Shown piece by piece: positions 35,710 through 43,700 of a stretch of 64,000 nt of DNA (its first letter is position 1; each line of letters starts with the position of its first letter). This DNA comes from Riemerella anatipestifer ATCC 11845 = DSM 15868 (lineage in GTDB: Bacteria; Bacteroidota; Bacteroidia; Flavobacteriales; Weeksellaceae). The notes beneath the pieces were generated by a model. It was not told where the DNA came from. It saw nothing but the letters and a program-made list of their open reading frames with translations, and ran no database searches. The position numbers and the translations under genes are program-made. The stretch lies in the NCBI RefSeq assembly GCF_000252855.1, contig NC_017045.1:62001-126000 (forward strand). The letters are read 5' to 3'.

Positions 35710-35891
35710 CAATTAAAAAGTTTTTTAATATCTATTTGTAGGATTTCACACCATTTTTTTAATAAAGCAACTGTTATTTCGGTCTTGCCTTTTTTATAAC
35801 GGCTTATTTGGGTTTCAGATGTATTTAAAATTGGTGCCAATTCTTTAGCTGATTTTCTACTAATTAGAATTAGTTTTTCTACTTCGTTCAT
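35709..35891 (-). CDS. Small XRE-family DNA-binding regulator
   Basis: A 60-residue helix-turn-helix protein (SAKELAPILNTSETQISRYKKGKTE over residues 14-38). It is all DNA-binding domain with no dimerisation tail. Its start shares one base with the stop of the upstream 113-residue gene, so both come from one transcript that ends at the terminator before the integrase. It could be a repressor or a Cro-like protein. Confidence 0.82.
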   Translation of the reverse strand: MNEVEKLILISRKSAKELAPILNTSETQISRYKKGKTEITVALLKKWCEILQIDIKKLFN

Positions 35892-36232
35892 TAGTTGAGA
35901 GTTGATGTTGAACTTTCGTCTATATTTTTATCCTCCCAATCAAAGTAATCGGTTAGAAATTTCCAAGCATTCTTAATTACTTCTGATTCGTCAAGCCCTA
36001 GATATTCGCAATTATTCTGAACAAAAGCAATGCCCCATCTTTCATTCTTATATGTTTTCTCATCAGCTAATCTCAAGCCGTGAGCCTTAATTTGATTGAG
36101 GTTTATAAATTCTATTAGTGATAAGGCTTTCACGCAATAGACCCAAAGTCTATCGTCATTTGGAGAACCGTCTTTTATTGGCAGTTCAGCCAGTAGAAAT
36201 TCTGGTGTTTTGTGGCTTAAAAAATAACTCAT
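35891..36232 (-). CDS. Hypothetical prophage protein
   Basis: I do not recognise this 113-residue soluble protein (MSYFLSHKTPEFLLAELPIK at the start). It contains three Trp-Gly or Trp-Lys spots and an acidic Ser-rich tail. It lies upstream of the XRE gene with a one-base overlap, so it is probably part of a regulatory or toxin-antitoxin-like pair; the second half of such a pair being the XRE protein is only inference. Confidence 0.65.
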   Translation of the reverse strand: MSYFLSHKTPEFLLAELPIKDGSPNDDRLWVYCVKALSLIEFINLNQIKAHGLRLADEKTYKNERWGIAFVQNNCEYLGLDESEVIKNAWKFLTDYFDWEDKNIDESSTSTLN

Positions 36233-36245
36233 ATCTTTGTGCTTT

Positions 36246-36306
36246 AATTGTTGTGCAACTGCACACCTTTAATTTTCTATTAAGCCCCAATTAAGGGGCT
36301 TTTTTA
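36246..36306 (+). ncRNA. Putative small RNA of about 60 nt
   Basis: A promoter match (TTG 36210-36212, 19 nt, TATCTTTG 36232-36239) is followed by TGTGCA-AC-TGCACA (36252-36265, a perfect hairpin or palindrome) and an intrinsic terminator AAGCCCC with GGGGCTT and a T-run (36282-36306). No open reading frame fits. It starts over the 5' end of the 113-residue gene on the opposite strand. It and the next two entries account for the gap 36233-36553. Confidence 0.45.
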
Positions 36307-36321
36307 GTTAATTTTCTTATT

Positions 36322-36352
36322 AAAGAAAAACAGCCCTGATAAAAGGACTGTT
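36322..36352 (-). terminator. Terminator for the ART-like gene
   Basis: On the minus strand AACAGTCCT pairs with AGGGCTGTT (one G-T pair), followed by TTTTTC. It lies about 200 nt downstream of the stop at 36554. Confidence 0.65.
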
Positions 36353-36406
36353 AATACCCCACAAATAGGCGAGGTCCTAAGTGTTTTCGCGACGGAATAC
36401 TCCTTA

Positions 36407-36435
36407 TTATGAAATGATTTATAACCATTTCATAA
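36407..36435. repeat. Inverted repeat, 10-bp arms
   Basis: TTATGAAATG and CATTTCATAA are perfect complements 9 bp apart. The ATGAAAT/ATTTCAT arms reappear in the opposite order in the higBA promoter at 46182-46198. It may be an operator or an RNA hairpin. Confidence 0.55.
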
Positions 36436-36553
36436 CTAATCATACATATAACATTTAGCAAAGACAATCAAATCCCTTTTCTTTTTATAACATTCTATCG
36501 TTTTTTCGAAATCCTCAACATTTCAGCGATTTCTGAATTACTTTTTTTATTTG

Positions 36554-37165
36554 CTATTTGACTAATTTAGCAGGTTTTAAAAGGGCTATTTCGTTGCCAT
36601 TATTTCTACCACCAGAAAATTTAATGCCGTCATAACCCAATGAAATTAATTCTTTTTTAAGAATAACACCTATTTCATAATCAACAATTGTTTGAGCATT
36701 GAAATGATTCACATCTTCAAAAAGATTTTCTTTTTTTATAATATCTTCAACAGTTGTTGAGTAAGATGTTATTTCTTCTGCCAACTTTTCATTTCTTTTT
36801 TTATCTCTTTTATTTCGGTAATATGAGAAATGCAGTAAACTTTTTGAAGCAGAAAGCCTACTCTCATTATCTTTTTCAGCTAAAATTTCAGCTATTTTAA
36901 TTAACTTTCTTCTATTTTCTTCTTTTCTTAGGTCTAAAAGTTTAATATCATCACTTACTTCATAAGTAAATAACCTTGTTACCTCTCCATCTTCATCATC
37001 TATTTTATACGCTTCTGCAATTTCTATCGCATCAGCATAAAAGAAAAACTCCGCTTTATTTTTATTATCAAAATTAAACCTGCGACTTTTATCTGTCACA
37101 AATTTATCTTTTGCTTTTTCAATTAAATTTTGAAATTCAACGCTGTGGTGTCTGTAAAGCCTCAT
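36554..37165 (-). CDS. Putative ADP-ribosyltransferase-like prophage protein
   Basis: The start is set at 37165 (MRLYRHHS, 203 residues) because a full promoter lies at 37191-37221; the frame extends to 37243. Features like small ART-fold proteins are LYRHHS at the N-terminus, FFFYADAIEIAEAY near residue 40, a central LFTYEVSDDIKLLDL, and the C-terminal GYDGIKFSGG followed by EIALLKPAKLV. I infer an ART fold from this pattern only. It stands alone and is AT-rich. It could be a host-takeover or defence protein. Confidence 0.5.
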   Translation of the reverse strand: MRLYRHHSVEFQNLIEKAKDKFVTDKSRRFNFDNKNKAEFFFYADAIEIAEAYKIDDEDGEVTRLFTYEVSDDIKLLDLRKEENRRKLIKIAEILAEKDNESRLSASKSLLHFSYYRNKRDKKRNEKLAEEITSYSTTVEDIIKKENLFEDVNHFNAQTIVDYEIGVILKKELISLGYDGIKFSGGRNNGNEIALLKPAKLVK

Positions 37166-37190
37166 TGTTATTATCTTTAATTTTCTTATG

Positions 37191-37221
37191 CAAATATAAG
37201 ATGAATTTTTCAAATAAACAA
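37191..37221 (-). promoter_or_regulatory. Promoter of the ART-like gene
   Basis: On the minus strand TTG (37221-37219), 20 nt, TATATTTG (37198-37191). Predicted RNA starts about 20 nt before ATG 37165. Confidence 0.65.
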
Positions 37222-37316
37222 ATTTGCTAATTATTTTTAACAAATTTTAACAATTAAAAAGAAAAAGCAACGATGACTATTTCGCTGTTTTGATATTTTT
37301 TTTATCTTTGTACCTC

Positions 37317-37367
37317 ATTAAGCACAAAAAGTGCTTAAGTTGGTATCCCTGCTTTACGACTATTTTT
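37317..37367 (+). ncRNA. Possible small RNA or leader
   Basis: TATCTTTG (37303-37310) precedes a perfect hairpin (TTAAGCAC-AAAAA-GTGCTTAA, 37318-37338), then a weaker stem AGTTG/CGACT ending in ATTTTT. It lies in the 365-bp gap between the ART-like gene and the next regulator. The rest of the gap is AT-rich and holds repeated GTTAA motifs near 37428-37530 and a -7 element TAAATTTG (37493-37500) for the next gene. Confidence 0.3.
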
Positions 37368-37530
37368 AACTTTATTTTAATTTTTATAGTGCAAATATAA
37401 ATATACTTAAATTATTATACAAGTAAAGAGTGTTAAAAAATGTTAAATTTTATAATGGCAGTTTATTAAAGTTAATTTTATTAAAAAATAGTTAAATTTG
37501 TACGATAGAAAAAAATTAAAGTAAAGTTAA

Positions 37531-37809
37531 ATGATAGTAAAGCAGATTCTGAAAGATAAAGGAATGACGGCAAAGGAACTCGCCGAGAGTATCGGAATGT
37601 CAGAGACTGGGCTGTCTATTGCCCTATCCGAAAAAGGAAATCCCTCTTTATCAACTCTAAAAAAAATAGCAGAAATTTTAAATGTTTCTTTGGCTGAACT
37701 ATTTGGAGGAAATGGAGGCGGTATAATGGGCTTTGTGGAATACAAAGGCATTATTTATAAGATAAAATCTTTTGAAGACCTGCAAAAAATTTTAGATTTG
37801 CGAAAATAA
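37531..37809 (+). CDS. XRE-family transcriptional regulator
   Basis: The 92-residue protein has an N-terminal helix-turn-helix (MTAKELAESIGMSETGLSIA near residues 11-30, then PSLSTLKKIAEILNVS). The C-terminal 35 residues form a small domain (MGFVEYKGIIYKIKSFEDL) common in Bacteroidota phage regulators. Multiple GTTAA motifs lie in its promoter, which could be autoregulatory sites. Confidence 0.85.
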   Translation: MIVKQILKDKGMTAKELAESIGMSETGLSIALSEKGNPSLSTLKKIAEILNVSLAELFGGNGGGIMGFVEYKGIIYKIKSFEDLQKILDLRK

Positions 37810-37830
37810 TTTTTATTAAAAAATAAAAAA

Positions 37831-38178
37831 ATGAAAGATTTAGACTTGTCGAAACTAAAAGGAGAAGAAATAGCCCAGTGGCTATTGAATAATAAAAAAG
37901 CAACAGCTATTCAGCTGAGTTCTGAAAGAACAGATACCGATGATGGCTTTATGCATATACTCGTCCACAAAGATGAGTATGTGGAAATCATTTACTCGTA
38001 TTTGAAGATAGATGAGGACGATGTGATGCAAAACTTCACTATTTACTCGAAAAGGTGGGGAAACATCGACAATTCATATTTTGAACTTCAAACATTTGAA
38101 GGAGAAATTTTCACAGGAGAATCAGACAAAATCTTGTGTGGGGTGTTAAGTCTAGGAGATTTAACAACTTTAAAATAA
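37831..38178 (+). CDS. Hypothetical protein
   Basis: I do not recognise this 115-residue acidic soluble protein (MKDLDLSKLKGEEIAQWLLN at the start). It follows the XRE regulator by 21 nt and is likely co-transcribed. No domain is visible. Confidence 0.65.
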   Translation: MKDLDLSKLKGEEIAQWLLNNKKATAIQLSSERTDTDDGFMHILVHKDEYVEIIYSYLKIDEDDVMQNFTIYSKRWGNIDNSYFELQTFEGEIFTGESDKILCGVLSLGDLTTLK

Positions 38179-38227
38179 TAATTAAAAAACTTGCTGCAAA
38201 GCAACTATTATTGTAACTTTGTTCTAC

Positions 38228-38335
38228 ATTATTTAATTTAATAATAAATTTTTTCTCATAAATTAATTTTTTTTATTGACGAAGCCGAAAAGTCAAGGAT
38301 TTAAACTAATTCTGCTGCAACAGAATTAGTTTTTT
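38228..38335 (+). ncRNA. Putative small RNA of about 108 nt
   Basis: A promoter match (TTG 38191-38193, 20 nt, TAACTTTG 38214-38221) is followed by about 75 nt of AT-rich sequence, GACGAAGCCGAAAAGTC, and a strong terminator hairpin (CTAATTCTG / CAGAATTAG, 38306-38329, then T6). No open reading frame of meaningful length is inside. It sits between the XRE operon and the end of the late operon. Confidence 0.45.
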
Positions 38336-38395
38336 GTTATTAGATAGAAATTAAACAAATTCTTAAAAAATATTCCAAAATTATTCTATACGATA

Positions 38396-38418
38396 AAAAC
38401 CACCGTTATGGTGGTTTT
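38396..38418. terminator. Terminator at the end of the late operon
   Basis: AAAACCACC and GGTGGTTTT form a perfect 9-bp stem around GTTAT directly after the amidase stop. A T-run occurs on both strands. Confidence 0.85.
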
Positions 38419-38419
38419 G

Positions 38420-38974
38420 TTATCTAATATCATCATATTTAGCAGCAATTTCTGCTATTTTCTTCATAAGAATTTCTTTCTTTAAATCCCATTGTTTCAT
38501 ATCGTTAGGATTGCTGATAAAACATATCTCCCAAAGCACAGCACAACCTGTACCTAAATTTAATATACCCAATCTTCCGTGTCGTGTTGTACTTTCGCAC
38601 TTCACGTCTCTATTTGGAATACCTAAAATTTCAGATGTGGCTTTACTGATTTCGTCAGCCATTCGGTAACTCATAGAATTTTTGTTTACAAAATCCTTCC
38701 TATTTACTAGGCATTCAGTACCTGTTGCTGTTGTAGGTCCAGCGTTGAAATGTATATCTAACAAGACAGAACCTGCCCCAGGTTTAATTCTTCTTTGAAG
38801 CTGTGTATTAGTTTCGTTGTCTCTGTCTAGTATTAGCTCATTCTTCCCATTGGGGAAATATTTAACAAATAAATTCCTAGCTTCCTTTGTCAAATCGGCT
38901 TCTTTTCGTCCATTATACACAGCACCACTATCCGCATTGTGATGTCCTGCTATGGGAAATGTTTTCAAATACAT
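38420..38974 (-). CDS. Endolysin, N-acetylmuramoyl-L-alanine amidase (Amidase_3)
   Basis: The 184-residue zinc amidase cuts the peptide side chain from muramic acid. Zinc ligands and catalytic residues can be seen in AGHHNADSGA (residues 9-18), the Glu of RKEADL, LLDIHFNAG, and the C-terminal VLWEICFISN. It lacks a signal peptide, as expected for an endolysin that depends on a holin. It is the last gene of the late operon, after spanin and holin. Confidence 0.92.
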   Translation of the reverse strand: MYLKTFPIAGHHNADSGAVYNGRKEADLTKEARNLFVKYFPNGKNELILDRDNETNTQLQRRIKPGAGSVLLDIHFNAGPTTATGTECLVNRKDFVNKNSMSYRMADEISKATSEILGIPNRDVKCESTTRHGRLGILNLGTGCAVLWEICFISNPNDMKQWDLKKEILMKKIAEIAAKYDDIR

Positions 38975-38996
38975 AGTTATTAGTTTTTTTTGTTAA

Positions 38997-39575
38997 TTAA
39001 AATAGTTTTATTCTTTTCAGATAAAAATAAAGTGCAGCCCCTACGATAATTAGGATACTACCTATAATTACCCACACCCAAGTACCGAATGTAAATCCAG
39101 ATGATTTCACTTCGTTAGATACCGCCCTTATTTCATTAGCCACCTCATTTATTGTTCTTTGAGATACAGCGTTTCTTGCTAACTCCTGTACTTCATTAAG
39201 ACGCTCCTTTACTTCTTTTTTCTCTGTTGTATGTTGATTGCTATTCTTGAAAGATTTAACCGAGAATTGAGCATTCCCCTTTATGATGATGCTTTGTAAA
39301 GTATCCTTACCCTCTACTTCGTGAAAGACAAAGGGCGTTTCAGGTTCGGTATTTCCAAAAATTTCAATCTTCTTTTCTTGATGTTTAGAATGTTTATCAA
39401 TCTGAAGTTTATCTTGCACTTTAGTTGTTTGTTCCTGCTTAATTTCTCTAACAGAAATGCTGTCTTTTAGTTTTACTTCCACAGTTTTACTTTGGATATG
39501 TGCGTCCGTCTTCTTCCTCGTCCGACAAGAAAACAAAAGAAGTACAGCAATTATCAATAAAAATTTACTCTTCAT
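38997..39575 (-). CDS. Unimolecular spanin-like lipoprotein
   Basis: The 192-residue protein has a lipoprotein signal with lipobox LLFSC (Cys17), a long charged linker, a coiled-coil-like region (KKEVKERLNEVQELARNAV), and a C-terminal membrane segment (residues about 165-187) with a basic end. Outer-membrane lipid anchor plus inner-membrane helix on one chain is the plan of a u-spanin, which fuses the two membranes at the end of lysis. It overlaps the holin-like gene by 11 bp and precedes the amidase. Function is inferred from topology and place. Confidence 0.7.
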   Translation of the reverse strand: MKSKFLLIIAVLLLFSCRTRKKTDAHIQSKTVEVKLKDSISVREIKQEQTTKVQDKLQIDKHSKHQEKKIEIFGNTEPETPFVFHEVEGKDTLQSIIIKGNAQFSVKSFKNSNQHTTEKKEVKERLNEVQELARNAVSQRTINEVANEIRAVSNEVKSSGFTFGTWVWVIIGSILIIVGAALYFYLKRIKLF

Positions 39576-40086
39576 ATTTTTTAGTTTTAAAGGTTTCTAA
39601 ATCTGCTTCTTCATTAAACTTGCGTAATTTTTTCATCCACCCGACTGGTGGAAACTTTCCATTGGTTAGAATTGATAAATTCCCCATTGCACTTCCCGCA
39701 GGGTAGAGTAAAACCATTAGTTGGAGCAATACTTTGAAATAGATGGCTATAAAATCAACATCTTTGACAATTTGATGCACCATTTCAAACAGAACATATC
39801 CTACAATTACGCTTGTGGTTTTCCCAAATAACCCATAGACATTTTCTTTAAATGAAAAATCCCTTTTCCTCCAATGCACCCAACTACCTAAAATATGGTC
39901 TAAAAACAACGCCACAAAAACAAAGGTCATAAAGATTTTGTTTTCTATGTACCAACCGATAAACCGCTCCGTAAGAGATATTCCTATGGCTGGTGCGGCA
40001 GCTAATTTTATCGTTCCTAGTATTTTTTGGCTTGCAGTTCCTGTATGTATATTCATCAGATTAGTGATGATAAACTCTTTAATCAT
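39565..40086 (-). CDS. Holin-like membrane protein
   Basis: The 173-residue protein has four hydrophobic segments, with LAAAPAIGISL, IFMTFVFVALFLDHILGSW, VIVGYVLFEMVHQIV, and a fourth before the charged tail. It lies just before spanin and endolysin genes. Holins release the endolysin; the assignment rests on topology, position and resemblance to Bacteroidota phage holin families. Confidence 0.75.
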   Translation of the reverse strand: MIKEFIITNLMNIHTGTASQKILGTIKLAAAPAIGISLTERFIGWYIENKIFMTFVFVALFLDHILGSWVHWRKRDFSFKENVYGLFGKTTSVIVGYVLFEMVHQIVKDVDFIAIYFKVLLQLMVLLYPAGSAMGNLSILTNGKFPPVGWMKKLRKFNEEADLETFKTKKYEE

Positions 40087-40442
40087 AATGTGCGTCTTTT
40101 ATTAAAAATTTGCCAAAGTTTTCGGTTTTTCAAATACTCTAAATCGTTTTGATTCTCATAAGCCTCTTGTTCAAATATGATATTCCGATAGGCTTCTCTA
40201 TGGTTCTTATACTTTATTAAGTTCCATAGGTAGTTTAGCCCATACCAAACGAAAAAAGGCAAAATCAGTAACTCTAATTGCTGTCTTAGATGTATTTTTT
40301 CGTGATTCAACAAGTACCTGTTACTTTGATACTTTTTCTTCTTTAGAAAGATGAAAGGAAACACCGCCATTGCGGTGTAACCTCTCGGTACTAAATACTT
40401 ACTTATTATTACCATCTTCTGCCTCTTTTTTTTCAACTTCAA
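40083..40442 (-). CDS. Membrane protein with HExxH motif
   Basis: The 119-residue protein has LLNHEKIHLRQQLELL near residues 45-60, a zinc-metallopeptidase-type HExxH inside or next to hydrophobic segments, and the ending AYRNIIFEQEAY. Similar chromosomal proteins exist in Flavobacteriia as I recall them. It overlaps the upstream gene by 44 bp and the holin by 4 bp. A start at 40415 (MVIISK) is possible and removes some of the overlap. Its role in the lysis cassette is unknown. Confidence 0.65.
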   Translation of the reverse strand: MKLKKKRQKMVIISKYLVPRGYTAMAVFPFIFLKKKKYQSNRYLLNHEKIHLRQQLELLILPFFVWYGLNYLWNLIKYKNHREAYRNIIFEQEAYENQNDLEYLKNRKLWQIFNKRRTL

Positions 40443-40722
40443 AGCCGTTGATGATTTCTAAGATTGTATCTAAGACACTATTGACTACTTGTAAATCTTC
40501 TACATTTTTCACTCCTTGACCGTTTAATGAAAAACCTCCGCCCTTAGAGTAAGAACCTGATAGATTATTCCCGTCTTGTAATTGAGTGCTGAAATTGACC
40601 ATTTGGGGAGTTTTATTATTGTAATCAGTTTCGTACTGATAATAAATTTGTTTCTCCCCAATGCTTTCCATTAGCGTTGTTGCTACTCTCTCATTTACTT
40701 TTTGTAAGTTTTTTGTTTTCAT
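40399..40722 (-). CDS. Hypothetical phage protein
   Basis: This 107-residue soluble protein has a Gly/Ser/Asn-rich middle (GNNLSGSYSKGGGFSLNGQG) and an acidic helical tail. It lies between the tail-tip gene and the lysis cassette. I do not recognise it. Confidence 0.65.
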   Translation of the reverse strand: MKTKNLQKVNERVATTLMESIGEKQIYYQYETDYNNKTPQMVNFSTQLQDGNNLSGSYSKGGGFSLNGQGVKNVEDLQVVNSVLDTILEIINGFEVEKKEAEDGNNK

Positions 40723-40748
40723 AGTTTTATTGTTTTTAAAAGTTATTA

Positions 40749-43700
40749 TTATGAATAATTTGTTATTATACCTTTTCTAATGGTAAGCCATACTCCCCCC
40801 AAAAATAATTCTCCTGTATATCCTACCTCTCCACCCACACGAATATCTCCCGATTCTATATTTAAGGCAGTAGCATACTGTCCGTCAGCCCTTATAGATA
40901 GGGCGTTGTAGGGCGTATAATTGTTCACATCACGCCCCCAGAGCCGAAGTATATTGTTTTTATTTCCGTTTAAAATACTATCATCATTATTGATGAGAGC
41001 ATAGCTTTCTCTCCCAGATGAAAGACTTTTTTTATATGAAAGTATGCTTCCAGATGACTTTATTTCTAAATAGTCGTTTGGGTCTGCTATTCCTTGCCCC
41101 GAAAGTGTATTTCCGCTAATATTGAACCTTGCTATTTTACCACCCGTAATTTCCATATCAGAGCCATAAACTTTCCCATTATCCAGCACCCTAAATGGTG
41201 CATTATGCTTATTGGCATAATTGCTACCTGCTCCAAATCTCACGCTCATTGCTCCCTCGTCGGTAATACCACTAATAAAAGCGTTTTGATTAGCTTGGTT
41301 GCTTCCGACTGACATCAAGTTAGCCATCATCAATCCGCCTTGTATAGAAGAGAAGTTGTCGGTCTTATTCTTTACATCAGATAACGAAGTCTGCATATTG
41401 CTTATCCCTTGTTTAAGGTTAGCAAATAGTGTGTCCAAGTCTTCGGGGGCAGGCGTCCAATCGGTAGCTTTGTTACCTTTCTCTAACTTCCAATTTCTAT
41501 GGTAAATTTTTGCAGTTGACGGTACACTTCCCTCATTATTCCATATCGCATATATGCCCATAAAACGAGTGTTGTTATATGGACTGTTTTCTATTTTTGT
41601 CCAAACATTAGCTGGACAAAATTTTCTATTATTCTCCCAAAGACCTATATACATATCGTGAGTGGGCTTCACTTCCATTGATTGGATAGTTTCCTGCCCT
41701 GTGAGGTCTTCCGTGAAAACACTTATATTATTGAGTAAATGAAAATAGGTAGAAATATAAAAATTACCATTATTCACACTTGTTCCAGAAACCCATTTCA
41801 CTCCATTTTCCTCTCCCTGTGTTAATTCCCACACTCTTCTGTTGTTGTTGAACATTCCGTATCCTTTCGAGGCGTTTTTAATATAGTTTCTACCACCAAC
41901 TACTATTGAACTGATGGCACTATTCAATTGTGAGGTTGTTGCTCCTCCGCCGTTACTCACTATCGCCGAAGCGTTTAATAGCTCTGTTTTGATATAGCCT
42001 CCTTGTACTATCGTACTACCCAACATCGCTTTTTCTACCGAGTTCTGCCACGCCATTGTGCCGAGGTTATCCAATTGGTCGGCTTTCGCTTTTACAGCGT
42101 TAATTTCTGCCTGTACATCTTCAGGAGCAGGCGTCCAATCAGTAGCTTTATTACCTAGCTCTATCTTAACATTACTTACTTTGTAAGGCAAATTACTATA
42201 AGAATAAGTCTCAAATCTCAGACGACGAGGCTGTCCATTGTTTACTCCTGCAAGTTTGAAAATATGACTTATCCTTGTTTTTCCTGCACTTACAATACGA
42301 CGAGAGGAAGATGCAGAAGCAACTAAACTTGTTCCGTTACTGTTATATATCGCTAAATCGTTATCTTCATTAGTTTCTATATCTGCGGAAAATACCACCT
42401 CTTTTCCTATTAGCTCTGGATTATCATTATAGATGGTATCATAAACATTATATCGTCCTGTTTTTTCAATATTTGATTTCAATACCAAATTTCTGCCTCC
42501 TACACTCACCGCATCTACCGCTTGTTGTATAGCACTCCCAACTTCCACATAACCATTACCGCTTTTGAACTTAATCGTTCCTGCTATTTCCCCACTATCC
42601 AAATCAAAATAGGTTTGTCCGTTGAGCGATTTAATTCTCCCTGCTGTTATTTGCCCTCCGTGCATAAATACATTACCGTACATTGCTTCTGCTTCTCGTT
42701 TACTGTCTTTTGGTGTGTAGAGTAAGTAACACAAGAAGTAATAATAATCTGACCGACTATCAAACCTTATCTGCTCGGTGGTGATATACCACATCGCATT
42801 ACTACTTCCTCTTGAACATTTCGCATAAACGTAATAAACCTGATTCAATAAATCATTACGGCTGTATGGTAGTAAATTCCACTCTCTAATATCGTCTTCT
42901 AAAGAAAAATGAACCAACTTCCCACCACTAATAAATGTTCTTGCAGGATTACCCTCTATATTAGGATTCAGACTTATATTTTCTAATGCAAATTGTTGGC
43001 TCTTTGCTCCAACCGAAAGCATATTGGCTTCTATACTCTCTGGCTTGATATGTGTAGAGTCAAAGTAACCCTCTACATCAAAGACACTTTCTCGAAGCTC
43101 TTGCAGGTTACGATAACCGTTCAAGTAATTTCGTCGGTTAATTTGTTCCTGCGTTTTTATAACCGTTTTAGTATCTTTAATATCGGTAAGCAGACTTGCT
43201 ACAAAGCTGATTTCGTAAGTGTCCGCAATGCCTATTTTGTAATTATATTCATCTAATAAGTCCCTCGTAATATCTACTATGCGTGTCGTTTTATCTATTT
43301 TAAGCGGTTCATCTATCACACGGATATAATCCCCAATTTTAAAGAAAATAGATGTACCATCACCTATCTGTTGAAGATACAGAGGGTCTAACTCTAAATT
43401 ATATTTAAGGTTGTTTACCGATTGTTTTTCGTATTCCTTTTGTCCCTCTTCAAGGAGCTTGTTTTCGGAATTAGTAATGTACTGTTCAGGTAGAGCAATA
43501 TCCAACAAGGTAACCTCATCGCCAACCGCAAATGAAAACACAGAACCTGCTTCTGGAAACTTTTGTCCTCTTTCGTCTGTAAATTGCTTTACTCTAAAAG
43601 TCTTAGTAGCGTGGTTATATCCTCCGTTTTTAAGCAACTCAAATTCATATCCTGCCAAATTTCCTTTGTTTATATGGAGCTTCGCGGGAGTATCGTTTAA

